64,000 bases of DNA. Source: Brugia malayi (taxonomy: Eukaryota > Nematoda > Chromadorea > Rhabditida > Onchocercidae). The translations under genes and the position numbers were made by a program. The stretch covers positions 1,692,001 to 1,756,000 of the forward strand of contig NW_025062477.1 in the NCBI RefSeq assembly GCF_000002995.4, written 5' to 3'. Position 1 is the stretch's first letter, and each line of letters begins with the position of its first letter. Under the pieces are notes generated by a model, which was given only the letters and a program-made list of their open reading frames with translations, was not told the origin of the DNA and searched no databases. Shown here piece by piece: positions 1 through 14,155 of this stretch.

Positions 1-298
1 CCTCTTCGACGTATCACCACTTTTTCATCGTTCATCATTACATAAGTTCGCTCTCGTAGATCGGTATACATAAGTGCAAGACCTTGAATAATGTGTCGTT
101 TAAAGACATACTGAAGTGCTAACCAATGTTTGCCATCAGTCATTTTGTACTTTTGCGAAGCTGATATCTGCAGGAATTAAATTTACTTTATAAGAGATAA
201 AAAAAAAAGTGGTAAGAAAATAAATAAATGAAAAAAAAAAAATACAGGTACAACAATAAAATGCAAAAAAAAAAAAAAAAAAAAAATAAAAATTAATG

Positions 299-329
<31 letters not shown>

Positions 330-3300
330 AAAAAGGAAACATAGCATGATAAATATACCTTATCCCAAGCCTCATTAGTTGGTACAAAAAATGTGAAATT
401 TTGTTGTGGTGTTAGAACTTGCCATGGATCTAAGGAATATCGTAGTTGCAGATTTTCAAGCATTGAATAAGATATCCTGAAGAAATAAGCGTTTTCTTTT
501 TTATAGCTACGATAAATAATGATTGATACTTACTGAAGTTTGGAGTCATTTTGCATAATTTCATACAACGTCTGATACGGTACTCCAAGTACACGGTCGA
601 TATAATGTACAATACCATTCACAGCTGCGACATTATCCATCATAATTGCTGCTCGTACACCACCACCAATAACATAATAAGCTGAAAGAATAATTAGGTA
701 AGTAACCAACAATTGAGTAAGTGAAATAATTAAGTAAGTAAGTAACAATTGAGTAAGTGAAATAATTAAGTAAGTAAGTAACAATTGAGTAAGTGAAATA
801 ATTAAGTAAGTAAGTAACAATTGAGTAAGTGAAATAATTAAGTAAGTAAGTAACAATTGAGTAAGTGAAATAATTAAGTAAGTAAGTAACAATTGAGTAA
901 GTGAAATAATTAAGTAAGTAAGTAACAATTGAGTAAGTGAAATAATTAAGTAAAAATGTAGAGAAATCATTAGTGAGAGTTATTTAACACACAGATTGAG
1001 CATCAAAAAAAAAAATTTACTGATATTATTCCTGGGCCATTCGCCTCGAATGAAATATAATTGATGAATGTTGTCCACTGTATTTACAACCGTCTCATTA
1101 GTGATTTCATTACTGGTCAGCTCTTTATTAGGTACAATATGAAGTTTAAGAACCTATAATTACAAATTTTTGTTGGAATACCGATTGATTGTTTTTTTTT
1201 TTATAAAATATAAAGAATAAAAACAAAACATTCCAGAATTCAGAAATCATCGATCTTTTTTTTTTTTTTTTTGATATAACTTATGATCAGGGAATGGAAA
1301 ATATGTAAAGATACTTTTTCAAGCCAAATTCGATCTCTCAAAAGTCTTCTTTCGATATATTCGGGAATTCGTTCGAATGCTTCATTATACGGCGCAAAAA
1401 ATGTCACCATACCACCAGTTGCTGAGAAATAATTTCGGACTATTTGTCCAATCATACTTATATAACGGATTAAAGTTGTACAATGATTATTATCCATAAT
1501 AAGCTGAAAAAGAAATTATTCTCAATACCGAAAAATATAAAAATGGGCTTTTTGGCGTAATTAAACTATTTTGAAGCAAAATAATTCCCTTCCGTCTTCA
1601 CTAAATGAATATTTGGTTTTTATTATTTAACTTTTTTCTTTTTTTTTTGATACATAGAATAAATCGATAGCTTGAATATCAGAAAAGAAATATGGACAGC
1701 ACTTCGACATGAATAGTTTAAAATAAGTCGAGAAAACTTGCAAAAGTATTCTTAACTGTTCAACAGGAAGAAGAAAAAATCGAAGCATAGTTCATTTTGG
1801 TGAAATATTAATGCTTCCGTATACTTTAAACATATTTCAAAATATATTTGCAATTAAGACTATAGTTCGGTTCAGTATTTCAAAAATGAAAACTCTATTT
1901 TCAATTTTGTGATTCTTTTTTGCAATTAAAATTTTTGAAATATATTTTTTAATCTTTGGAATAAAAATGAATGAAAGTAACATTCATAATTTTATAAATT
2001 CAAACAGCTTTTGTTTTCAAATATTTAAGCTCTAATTTCCAATTTTCTACACGAAGAATTTATACTTTCTATTAATCCAGTTATGATTTGAATTTTGCTT
2101 ATTTTCATTTATCAATATAATGAGTGCTTACAATAAATTACTGTTTCTTCAAAAAGATAACATATTGTAAAAAAAATTAAACGCCAAATAAAATTAGTAT
2201 TCCATAAACCTTCATCTCTCCACTTGATGTTACTTTAAAAAAAATTAAATTTAACTTTAAAACTTAAATTATTAGATTACAGAGCAGTTCAATTGACATT
2301 TGAAATAAAACATAATAAATAAAAAGCTAGACCTGATCAATGGTATTGGTAACAATGCCAAGAACATTATCAATAATATGAACTACACCATTTTGAACCG
2401 GAATATTTGGCACAACAATTTTGGCCCAAACTGCACCACGACGAAATTGTCCGTAACGTTCATGCACTTCGGAAACCGCATAAACTACCAGTAATAAAGT
2501 ATAAGTTAAATTGAGTGATAAGGATTTATTAGACAGAGATTACTCAGTGATTCTGTTAGGAAAATAATGTTTTGTGATATTAACAACAGATAACTGTTAG
2601 AAAATGTCATAAATCTGAAAAATATGGATGCATGATAATCTTCAAATAAGATTAATTCTGCTAAAGTTTCTTAATTAATTATAAAACTAAAAAATATTTT
2701 ATGATTCTTACGGTCCCATCGTCCAGTTCGATGATCGGTGATGTTTCGCATGCATAATCTTAGATCATAATTATCCTCAATAACATTACCAGAGAAACGG
2801 ATCGACGGATAATAGTGTATACCTTGATCATAAAGCCATGGATAAGTGAAAAGTACCCTGTTTATACCCGTTATATGAGCCAATAATACTTCACGATCTA
2901 TGCGATTGCGATCTATTACCTAAAAAGTTTTGAACTTTCTGAAATAATAATAGAATCTAAAAATGACAATATTGGTTAGTTTTAAGAAATTAAAAACTAA
3001 ATAGATATATAATGACAAAAGTCGATGTCAACTAATAAATTGTGACATATTATTATAGATGCTTTTACAAATAGCACAGATCAACCCAAAAATAGATGAG
3101 TAGCTTTTTTATAAAAGCTAATATATACTTTTAAAAATGCTTCATTTGTAGGTAAAAAGAAAGTATGGAAGCCATTCCATGCTGAACTGCCAAAGATTGC
3201 TAATGCAACATCTGGTACACGATCGAGCACATCCCTCAATTCACTAAAACAAATCTACAAATAATTTCATTTTTAAAAGACAGAAAATGAAAGATGAAAT

Positions 3301-4592
3301 AAATACATGAAGAAAGCATAGGATTCTCAACAATTGCATGTCTTAGCAAACTTTTCCTATGGTCAATTAATTTTCATTTAAATGTATTACGTGAGGTCAC
3401 GGTTATTATAAGGTCGATCAAAGAAAGACATTTTGTCTGCATCTCTTGTAAACGAAAGTGTGGTTCCCGGATATGGTCGATGTCCAATTGGTGTACAAAT
3501 TTTGAACAGATATTGTTGACCATTAATAATAGCCCATTCATTGGTAGCATGATTGCAAAGCATTCCATTATTTGCAAAGTAAGACTAAAATGAAAATGAG
3601 AAATTGAATAAAGTAAATAAGTATTAATGTAATTGAGCAAATGTGAATAAATAATTAAACAGAAAGTAATTAATTGTTATTATTGATTTGTCAATTAATA
3701 GGCAAGTAAATGATTAATTGATCATCCAAATAAAAATTAATAAAGTTTAGAATTAAAAAATAATAACTATATCTAAACAAAATGTAAGACATACATAATT
3801 TCCAGGATTATTTACAAACTGTGTTATGTACATATATCCGCTACTGACTGTACTTCGAATAAGTGTTTGTTTATCCCATTTTTGATTTTCACCAAGCTCA
3901 TAAATTTGTGTATCAACTGGAAAAGAAAATTTGTTTGAAAAAAAATCAAGAATTAGTGCAAAATGTTTTCATGATTTAAACAAGAATATATCATAAATGA
4001 ATGAAAAATGCTTTCAATCTCTTTGAAGCTACATCGTAATTTAAAATAGTTTTAAGTTTGGTTAAAATTAAATCAAAAGAATGAAATTTTTAAACATTTA
4101 AACATAATTTAAACAAATTTCATTCTTACTGTCAAACTAACCAATATGACTCAAAACTTCCTTTTGACTTAAAGCACGGATATCTGGATTATAATTAAAC
4201 ACATCATTAACTGGTGCAAAAACTGTAATGCGTGCATTTGAATCTTTCATGTAAGCTAGCGCAACTGTATATCGAGCACATAAAGTGCGCCACTGTAAAA
4301 TGAAAAATATTTTTTTTTTTCTTTTTTAATGATTAAATATAAATTTTTAAAAGTTTTCCACTTTAAAAAAAAAAAAAAAAAAAAAATGAAAATGCACTTA
4401 GTTCTTCACTAATCTTTTGAATTGAGAATAATCAATACTAAAAGATAAATATGACAATTTAAAAATTTTTAAAAACTCTAAAACCTGTTGTAAGTCACTC
4501 ATTCGCTCTGTTTCAGTCCATAAGTCTGCTTTCATTAGAGCATTGATCATGCAAATGAGAAAGAATTTTCTGATAGACTGATTCACATGCAT
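1..4592 (-). CDS. Multi-domain fasciclin (FAS1) protein, 3' part missing
   Basis: Exons on the minus strand, 5' to 3': 4485-4592, 4142-4292, 3795-3916, 3391-3584, 3129-3243, 2712-2919, 2333-2484, 1315-1503, 1021-1153, 534-681, 359-476 and 1-167 (runs off the left edge). All phases join, giving about 601 residues. The N-terminus (MHVNQSIRKFFLICMINALM) looks like a weak signal peptide. Four FAS1 units are visible from their H1 boxes (ITVFAPVNDVF, FHTFFLPTNEAF, MVTFFAPYNEAF, FTFFVPTNEAW). Units 2 and 3 also show the second conserved box (NGVVHIIDNVL, NGIVHYIDRVL). FAS1 proteins are extracellular or surface adhesion molecules (periostin, TGFBI and midline fasciclin in other animals). The role here is inferred from the family. 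The domain call is firm. The exact start could lie further upstream, since no acceptor-linked 5' exon was resolved between 4592 and 5100. Confidence 0.85.
692..953. repeat. 36-bp minisatellite in a FAS1-gene intron
   Basis: Seven near-identical 36-bp units plus a partial one. The core reads AATTAAGTAAGTAAGTAACA followed by ATTGAGTAAGTGAAAT. The first unit is slightly diverged. It occupies most of the intron between exons 1021-1153 and 534-681 of the FAS1 gene. Because 36 is a multiple of 3 it creates a spurious repetitive open frame on the minus strand, which is not coding. Confidence 0.95.
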
Positions 4593-6239
4593 TCAAAATT
4601 TCTTTTTACATATGAACGAACTATCTTGAAAATTTGAATGCCACACAAAATTGAAATTTTTTTATAATCTGAAATGAGTTTACATTGCAGTTTGAGTTTT
4701 CTAAAAAATTTCATACAAAAAAAAAAAAAAAAAAAAACAAAAAATATCTTCTTTATACACCAGAATAACATACATATAATATCAGATAAATACCATTCTA
4801 GCAATGTCAGCAAATAGTATCATAGTTAAAATGCACAAAAATATGAACCTCTAAAAATAAATCAGTTTAAAAATATGAAAGAGAAAGAATTTGCTCTAAA
4901 AGGGAGCACGAATGATCCATGATGATTTCACATACCTTGAATATATCAACATTGCATAATTTATAAAGCATACACCTGTATATGGAATGATAGAATACAC
5001 ATCACATACCTGTATATGACAGCTTCGAGTTGCTTCATAATACTGAATGTAAACAATGACCACCTTGCTAAGCAGCAACGGCAACGGCAGCAGACATCAT
5101 TGAAAGATGTTTAAAGCAAAGTTCTGTCTGTCGCTTTCCGCTCGTAAGCTACCGGAGAGACTGTTTGCTTTCCGCTCGTAAGCTACCGGAGAGACTGTTT
5201 GCTTTCCGTCTTACACAACTGGAAGCAATTGATGTGAGCAATAATAGGATGCACTGGTCATGTATGATTAGTCATCATTTGATCGTAAACAAGATTGAAT
5301 ATTATTTCAGAAAAGAAAAAGAAAAAAAGGACCAATATGTGATTCGGTCAAAAGAATTAGATAACTTATAAGTGCAATAATCATTTGATGTTGTGATAGT
5401 ATAATTCATATAAAAATACCTGATTGATTTCTTTTTTTTTTTTGTTTTACATCAAATGTATAAATCAAAGAAGTATGTGTAACAATTTGATTTTACAGAA
5501 TTTTGGAAGAAAGTTTAGCTTATTGATTAATTTCAATGATTAGTTTAGTTCGATCAAAGGAATTTACATGCTATGATTGATTTCATATTTTAACAAGTAT
5601 GATGATAGTAAAAGTATATTAGGACAATAGGAGATATTGTGTAAGAATTTAGCTCTATAGCTATTCCACTAATTGTTATTATTTCAAAGATAAGTTAATA
5701 AATAAATTAGCGCTGTGATAATTAATTGATATGTTTGCGTATATTTATCATTAAGCATTTTTCCTAGCATGAGATCCATGCGTTGCATTCTGTCCTGTTT
5801 TCGTTTCATCAGTGGTTTGAGATTACTGATGAGTACATGTAGACAAGGTTGTTGTCAGGCGACAGGGTTACTAGTTAGTTGGGGACAAAGGTCATAGTTC
5901 TTTGGCTGAGAAATTTATTTGGCTCAAAATTTATGTCTGAAAGTAATATTCACCGCGGTAATATTTCCTAGGAATGTAATGCTGTGTTTTTGGGATGATT
6001 AAACTTTTGCAGTGTAGTTTGTTTGCTTTTTCGCTGATTAACAACTGGCATTGTCTTTCTAGGTTATAATTTATTATCACTGCTTTATTATGTCTCACTC
6101 CTGTTAAGCTGATGCTAATCTTTTATTGGAAAACAGCTAGCTAAGAATACTATTACGCATATCATTTCACCGTTTTATTTAATTGAAATTCTGATTATTA
6201 ATTATGTGTTCTTTGCAGGCAGTTATTGTTAGTGACAGT
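4593..6239. promoter_or_regulatory. Divergent intergenic region between the FAS1 and COX7C-like genes
   Basis: About 1.65 kb separates the two head-to-head start codons. It holds the 34-bp tandem duplication at 5133-5208 in a comparatively GC-rich patch (roughly 5080-5230), the likely core of a bidirectional promoter. A TTTGCAG acceptor at 6212-6218, 21 bp before the COX7C-like ATG, is either a 5'-UTR intron end or a spliced-leader acceptor. No further coding sequence was recognised here. Confidence 0.45.
5133..5208. repeat. 34-bp tandem duplication, 2.2 copies, in divergent promoter region
   Basis: The block GCTTTCCGCTCGTAAGCTAC followed by CGGAGAGACTGTTT occurs at 5133 and 5167, and a third truncated copy (GCTTTCCG) starts at 5201. 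It is less AT-rich than its surroundings and lies between two head-to-head genes. Confidence 0.9.
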
Positions 6240-6737
6240 ATGAACAGATACTTACTAGATTTGGCTCGTGTATCTGCACGTCATTATAGCTTAAAGCCAC
6301 CAGGCCGCAAGAATTGGCCACGTCCAATGATGTTAGGGCCACAAACATCTAAACATCCCAAGTTCCCGGGATGGTCACTTTACGTAAGTCCAATTTTACA
6401 CATATGCCTGCGATTTCTAATACACCTCGTCTTTACTAATCCGTTATTTGCATTGAAGAATAAGCGGTTATATGTGAACTTGTAGATCAGTTCTGCAGCT
6501 TATCTATCTTCTTTATTGGTATTATGAAAATAGAGATAACTCCAAATATGCTTATATCAGTTTAATGGTGATAACTTTTTTATTTTTGCTTTTCAGTATC
6601 TACCGGTGACCGATAACAAGTACCTGTGGTTTATAATTATGTCACTTTTTCACTTCACTGGATTTACGATACCTATACTTGGCGTCTGCAAGATGCTCAA
6701 AACGATGTATGGCAATGGTTTTATTTTTATAGCTTGA
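6240..6737 (+). CDS. Small mitochondrial inner-membrane protein, possibly cytochrome c oxidase subunit 7C-like
   Basis: Two exons, 6240-6383 and 6597-6737, with a canonical GTAAGT donor and TTTTCAG acceptor, encode 94 residues. The N-terminus (MNRYLLDLARVSARHYSLKP) is rich in Arg, Ser, Leu and Ala without acidic clusters except one Asp, as in a mitochondrial presequence. The second half has a short linker (YLPVTDNKYLW) followed by one hydrophobic segment (FIIMSLFHFTGFTIPILGVC) and a basic tail (KMLKTM). That order, presequence then LP..(D/N)NK then a single membrane helix then a basic end, resembles COX7C of complex IV. Identity is low and other small respiratory-chain subunits remain possible. 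The gene is head to head with the FAS1 gene. Confidence 0.5.
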
Positions 6738-9700
6738 TTATACGCTATCTTTAGTTTCGTAAATCTTCAGCAATGTTTTAAGCTTTCAAACTTTTCTTAG
6801 ACTAAATCCTTTTTATATTAACTTGTTAAAGTCTATTATTGCTATCTACGTTCAGACTCTTTTAATGGTCTTCGATTAGATTTCAAAATGAGCATTTCAA
6901 AGTTTGAACTACTCCCTAATCTGGATTTCTCGTCTTTATTCTTATTTCCAACCTTCTTTTTGGGAAAAAATTTAAAAAGGTGAAGGTTAAATAGTCATTC
7001 ATTAATAAATAGTACAAAAAACTCTTTCTACTTATACCTTGAATTTTATTCCCACTTCACTACTCATATCATTACTTGAGCAATTTTGTTGAGCAATTTT
7101 GTTGAGCAATTTTGTTTTCAGTGCGGTGTGTTGTCCGCATCTCTTTAATCATGCCAACTTAACACTCCCACTTTATTGTCCTTCACTAATATGAAGTTTT
7201 CCTTCTGAAAGTCCTTTGAACGGAAAGTATTTAGTTTCTGCTCTGATATGAATTTGCATATTTTTCACATCTTAATGTTCCCCATAATTCGTATTATATG
7301 AATAAGATCCGGTTAACTGATTAGATAACGAAAAAGCAGTTTATGATCGACAATATCAATTATTGTCGAAATTTTCCTTTGATTTATTCTGTTGCTAATG
7401 AAAGTTTTTTTTTTAAAAAAACGCTTTTTACGCAAGTAAGTAGTAGACATTACCATACAAGAAGACAGTATTTCTCCCTTTTTATGTTACGAAAATTAGA
7501 CAAATTAATTACACATTCAACAATGTCTGTTAGAGTATGATATGTGTTTTTATTGTATATTTTTACTTATAAATAATCTATTAGTCTGTTTGCATTACCT
7601 TTTTTTTTTTGACTTTATTGGTACTGTTGAGCCTTCTTTCATGCTTTTTAGTTTTGAATGTCTTATTTATCATCTTTTTATTTGAAAATGAGAAACATTT
7701 TAATTTTTTCATTCCAGGAATCAGTAGAAATGCGACGAATATTTCGAATTCTGGATTACCCAAGTCTGTGGTTCAGAAAATTATTCGCCAGATAATCATT
7801 TTTAGATTTTTCTAGTTATTTCCTTTGTAAATTGATTTGTTGGAGAATATTTGATAGGCATTGGAGTAAAATTTGTAACGAATTTTGTGTTCTAAAAATC
7901 AGTTTTGTGAGTTTGCTCGTTTGGATACTGATACTTTTTAGAGAATTACTCTAAAGCATCCTTATTTTAAAGTACTCCTTTTCCACAAATGGAAATAAAA
8001 TAGCGTTTAAGCAGTTAATTTAAAGTGTACCGGTAGCTGTAATAATTTGTTTTGATAAAAAGCAATTTCGTGTAACTACTACAATTGAACTAATTTTTGC
8101 AAAACGGTGATAATTTTTACTCCATTCATATCCTACAAATTGTATACAACGAGATTAACGTAAAAGGAGAATAAATATTTATGAGTTTTATTGCGTTTTC
8201 TAAAGTTCAACGAAAACGCTGGAAACTATAGCAGAAGATGAGTTCTTTAAGCAATAACGGAACAATTTGTTAAAATGTAACAATTACAAATCCCAACGGA
8301 AATGCTTGATCTCTTTGAATGCAACACTTTTTTCTTTTTTTCTGTCCTTGTATTAATTTGATCGTCTGTGGATTCGTAGGCAATAAGCAAATGCGCATAT
8401 ATATATATACATATATTCCGTTCCGTCCGCCCATTCTTTGAAAGCGCAGTTCCGCCTGCTTGAAATCGTTTACGCGATGCTTTTCCATTAGAATTAAGCA
8501 TATGTTCTACTTTGTTTTGTCCTTAACAATACTTACTGAAGGCTTTACCATATTTTATCTCAAAAAATGTTTTCTGCTAATCGAGAAGAGCACCATGAAA
8601 ACTGTTAAACTGCAATGGTTATAAGTTATTCCTTGTTATTTTTATTGACCTATGCTCTCTAAACTGCGCCCTTTGAACTATTGCTAAAGAAGGATCATTG
8701 ATAAACTACTGAAAGTGCTGATTGACCCTTTGAGTCTTTAATAATTATCTCAATTTGAATTATTGCTTGATAGAAGCTTTCGAAAAACTCTGTTTTATTT
8801 CAATAATCTTTTATCATGCTACTATTAAAGCTATTCTTGATAGTGCAAATAACGCATTTTGGTAAGTTTGCAAAATCTTCAAATGAACTGATTAATTGCC
8901 CAGATATTTCTGCATTCATGAAATTTAAGCAATGTGGTTAGAATATTTTACCTGTTTCGGGTAGTCCTGTATCTTCATATAAATCTTTAAAAATCAGAAA
9001 ACTTTTCAAAGTTTTCTGAGTTGTAATGCTTTTTTTTTTTTTGTATTTTCTGTTCACCTTTAACTTGTAGAAATGAAAGTTATTCTCGAAATTATTATAA
9101 GTAATCAATTTTATATACTTTATATACTTTTCATTTAATCATACAATAAGATTCAAATGACAAAATTTGCGATTAAAATATTTGTTTTTTTTTTCCAAAA
9201 AAATCAGTTATTTCATTTTAATCTAAAGATTTTAAATTCTTTTTCTCATTTTTACACTCTAGCAAAATTGCAGTTACACCTAATTTATTACTCAAAAGAT
9301 ATGATCAATAGAATTTGAAATTGCATATTCGTACTTATTTATATCAAATAAAATTTATTTACCAATCGGAAATATGCAACTGCAGATGAAATTTGAATGA
9401 TTAAAGTGGACATCACAATACTTAAAAGCTACCCTAAATGCATTTATGAAATTTTCTTAAAAGATTGATTACTATCAAAAGAGAGAAAAGTATGAAAAGC
9501 AATATTTCAATACAATAATTTAATTATATATCCCAATCATTTACTAGTACAATCATTGCTATACTCATCGAGTAAATAAATAAGTCTTCTTCATTTTTTT
9601 TTTTTTTTTTTTTTTTTGTTCTTACCCAATTTAAACTAGCTAAATTTAAATTATCTAAAACAAAAATGAAGGCATTTTACAAGTTTTGAATTAAAATTGT

Positions 9701-10128
9701 ACTTCAAAAAGTTACGTAAATAACTTTTTTTTTTTTTTGAAATATAAAATAACTTTGTTAATTATTATCAGTGATATCATTCACTTCATTATCACTATAA
9801 ATGATTGATAATTTTAATGGAATGAAGAATTTTAAATAATTTTTTAAAATTTTGTAAATATAAGCATGTGCATCCTTTTTTATGCCAGAAATTTCTAAAA
9901 TGTTAACAAATATCAATCATTAGTGATCTAATGTTGACATTTTCGCCATTTCTTATTATAAGCCATATACATACTCAATAGAAGCTTAATTTCACATTTT
10001 TTTTTTTTTTTCTGAAAATTTAAAATTTGACAAATCATTGATATATAATTGAGAAGTTGAATTCATTATAATCATTACATTCGTCTAACTAACACTTATC
10101 CAAAAGAATTTTATTTTTTTTTAAAGTT
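6738..10128. other. Intergenic, no gene recognised
   Basis: About 3.4 kb of AT-rich sequence with many homopolymer T and A runs and a short TA tract near 8397-8415. The open frames here are short, AT-driven and not flanked by a consistent set of splice signals. The right part presumably carries the promoter of the RIG-5-like gene. Confidence 0.6.
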
Positions 10129-11991
10129 ATGTCTGCCAGTTCTATTTTATTACTACCACCCATCTTTTGTTATATTTTTAAAGGTAATACTTTTGTCTAC
10201 TTTTTTTTTTTTTTTTTTATTTAAATTTACTAAGTGAAAAATTTTAATTCAAAATATCACTACTGATAATTGCTACTTATATTACTTAATAATATCATTA
10301 AGCTTTTTTATTATAATAAGAATGCGTTAATTGTTGATTGTTGAAATTTACAAATTGCTCCAACAAATTAAGATAACACAAATTAAACAATTTTTTTTTT
10401 TTTTTGTAAATTTTAAATATTTTTTAAATATTACTATAAAAAAAAAGGAATGAATTACTTTATGTTACTTTTCTAAGCTAATACTTTTTGAAAGACTCAA
10501 ATGTTTTTAACTTAAAGGCTAAATACTAAAAATATAAAGTCTTACAGTGATATGCTGATAAGTTACTGATATAAGTTTTGCTAACTAAAAATAGCTAATA
10601 AGACAGATAAGTAGAATCAAATTTTTGACAAAAAATTCTAGTATTTCACATCGAGAATAAAGATGCAGTAAAGTGAATTTTTTAATTTTAAATTTGATAT
10701 TAAACAATTATTTTTCTTTTCAATGATTGTTGTAGTAATTATCATTGTGTAATATCAATGCAAAAGCAATTTTTATTGAAATGAAATATAATTTATAATA
10801 ACGTTTATCCACGAACATCAAATTTTGCGATATGAATAATCAATTGAATTGTCAAACTTAAATTTTGTCTTTCGTAAAAAAAAAAAAAAAAAGGAAAAAA
10901 AAAAGAAAATCAAATTTTCACAAAAGTATTACTTCGGCAGTTAGTTTCAATAATTTTTTATATAAATAGTTTTTTTTTTTTTTTTTTTCTTGAACTAAAA
11001 AGAAAAATAATAATATTTCAAAAAATTCAACATGCAATATTTAGGATAATAAAATTTGATAAGTAACTTCACTAACATGAATATCTATTTTTATATTTCT
11101 ATTAAATCGAATTTCTTGAAAAATTCCTGTTAAAAATATGTATTTTTTTTAAAAGAACTAGTTTATAAACGTTTAAAACTTCAAATATTTCTTCAAGTTT
11201 TTTTTTTTTTCTCTCTCTTTAATTTTGTGAGGAAAGAGAAGATAAAAGTGATAGATGAGCTGCATAAATAGATTGGTACTTAAAGAGAATAAATGAAACA
11301 AAGTTAAAGATAATTCAAAATAAATAAAAAAATAAATAAATAAATAAATCTGCACTTCTGAAAAGGTTTAAATTGAAAAAATTTCAATAGCTCTAAAACA
11401 AGATATAGAAGAATGATTTTTAATCAATTGTAAAATAATCTATCATCTGAAATTAATGTGGAAAAAAGTGTTATATTCTTTGATTGTTAATTTAATTATT
11501 AAAATTAAATGTTATTTCAGTTATTGCTAGTTGTTAAAATTAAATCCTATTTTATTAATTATTAAAGTTAAAAATTAAACCTCCCTTTTTTTTAAATTTG
11601 TTCTAAATCACCGCTTATTATCACTATCATATCAGTAGAATATCATAGTATGTTATTAAATTTGTTCTAAATCACCGCTTATTATCACTATCATATCAGT
11701 AGAATATCATAGTATGTTATTAAATTTGTTCTAAATCATCGCTTATTATCACTATCATATCATATGCAAAATGCTTTACAATAAAAAATTTTTCATAATA
11801 AATTATTTAAAATTTTTTTTTTTCACTATTTTCAACTAAATGAATTGAAATAATTGCTGTAAAAATAAAATTGTATATCAGTAACTGATAACAAACTGTA
11901 CTATCAGTTTTAGGTAATCTTATCAAAGGTTTGCTTTTAAAAGTATAAAAAGAAAGAAATGGATGTATTTAAAATTCAGATATCTTTTTCC

Positions 11992-12025
<34 letters not shown>

Positions 12026-14124
12026 TAAATCGATTCTTAATAGTGATTCAATTTCATTCAGTTTAATTTATTTCTATTTCTTTTCATCTTATTTTTTAGG
12101 AAAAAGAGAGAGAGAGAGAGAGAAAGAGAAAATGGTAAAAATTGTTTAAGCAAATTTAATGACATATTTAAAAGCATTTTTACAATTTTTTTTTTTTTGG
12201 ATTGGAAAGCATTCACAAAAAAAAAAAAAAAAAAAAAAAAAGGACAATCAACCTTAGAGAGTAATTTATAATTATCAAATTTGGATGAATCGCTGATAAA
12301 AGGGAAAATATAGACTATGCGCTTTTATGATTTCAATCATTTTTTTTCTTTTTAAAAGCCTGAGAAGATTGAAAAATAAATTAAAAATAGAATGAAATTT
12401 TTAATTGAAAAAGAATTTATTTAAAAATTTTTTAAAATGTTCGAGAAATTTTTGCTGCAGCATGCAGTAAACAATCGATGCCAACATTTGTTGAACCTGT
12501 AATGGCGAATGTCACCGCAATTAAAGGTCAAGATGTGGAATTCAGGTGTCAAGTATCCAAACTTGGCAAACATATGGTACCATTTCAAATTGCTTAATTT
12601 CAATCAATCAATCAAATATTTTGTGAAGAAAATGAAAAGAAAAAAAAAATGATCTAAAATTAAAATGTGTTTTGATAGATTTTCAAAATTTCCGAGGAAT
12701 TTATAAGAACTTTAGCTAAATTTTTTAAAAGTTTTGAGAATTGATACTATGCTGTAAGATTTCTGAATTTTTTTTTAAAAAATGTTTTTATCGTATTTCT
12801 GAATTTCTGAATAAAATAATGTTTAATAGTTCATGAATTAACTAATTTTATCAGATAACATATGGTGTTAAAACGGAATCATATCCGGAAAGAATTACCT
12901 GAAAATGATGTAATAATACTGAACTGATTGTGTTATTACTTGAGTAATCCTGATGTCTGTAAATGGTAAACAAAATTAAACTTATAAATTCCATTTTAGT
13001 TATGTAATGAAAACTTTTTCATATCTTAGCTTTTTTCCAGGTAGCATTTGCTCGAGCAGATACGCCACCAAGGTTAATTGCTTTTGGTGAAAAGGTTTAG
13101 CTTTAATTTCCACTTTTTTTTTCAATTCATTTTTTAATTGCTAGCTACATTCTATTGAAATTTTGTATCTTGTTGTAAAAATTTTGTATTTTTTTTTTTC
13201 AATTTACTATCCAATTTGAATTAGAAATAAAACAATTCCAATTTAAATTTAAATCATTCAAGTTAAATTTAAGGTATTCCGGCAACGATACAAATATGAA
13301 ATTAGACGAACAATGAATGATAATGAATGGATTTTAGTCGTTAAAAATATCCAAGTAAGAGTGAAGTTTAAAAAAAAAAATAAGATTAAAATTTGAAATT
13401 TAACTCTGTTTTTTTTTAATTGTAAAATTTTAACTCTATTTTTAATTTAATTATTCAAGAGTGTCTATTTTAGGAAAATGATATAGGTGGTTACTCGTGT
13501 CAACTAAACACCGATCCAATACTTTCAAAAATTGGTTACCTTCATGTTAAAGGTAAATCTTTTTAATAAAATGGTAAATTAATATTATACAATGATAACA
13601 TGAAACTTTTCTGATAATATATACTGACGACATATTACTGAATGTGTAATGAGCCATGAAAAGCAAAGGATTAACTTTGAGTGAAAGGGTTGACAAAATT
13701 ATCAATCGTCTTCATGATCTCTTTGATTTCTAATTTAATGGAGAAATCTCGAGATAATGATATTTAGTCTTTTCTAGATCCTTTTCTCAATCCCTCACTT
13801 AACAACTTAACAGTCCATTAACCAACAAATCATTTAATGCATATTAATTCATCTTTCTGATATTTATTGTTCTTGATTTGTTGATTAGTATCCAAATGAA
13901 AATCTTCACTTTATCTTTTGCTAACTATGTGAGAATTATTTCAAATTGGATTAAATCCATCTTCGTTCTTTTCTTTTTTTTTTTTTCTTCCTTTCTTCAT
14001 TCATTCATCCATTCACTCATTTACAAAAAGTCAAATTTATTCAATTCAATAATAAAAAAATTTTGTAAACAATGTAAACAAAATTTATGTACAGAAAGGC
14101 TCAATCCTTATACTTTAGAACAAT

Positions 14125-14155
<31 letters not shown>

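Noticed and set aside
136..387. Minus-strand open frame dominated by Phe
   Set aside because: It is the complement of long A runs in a FAS1-gene intron and overlaps a true exon in another frame.
530..970. Minus-strand open frame with twelve-residue repeats
   Set aside because: Only its 5'-distal part (534-681) is a real exon. The repetitive part is the 36-bp minisatellite in the intron.
5165..5371. Plus-strand open frame starting in the 34-bp duplication
   Set aside because: Starts at TTG, has no recognisable domain and lies in the divergent promoter. More likely 5' flank.
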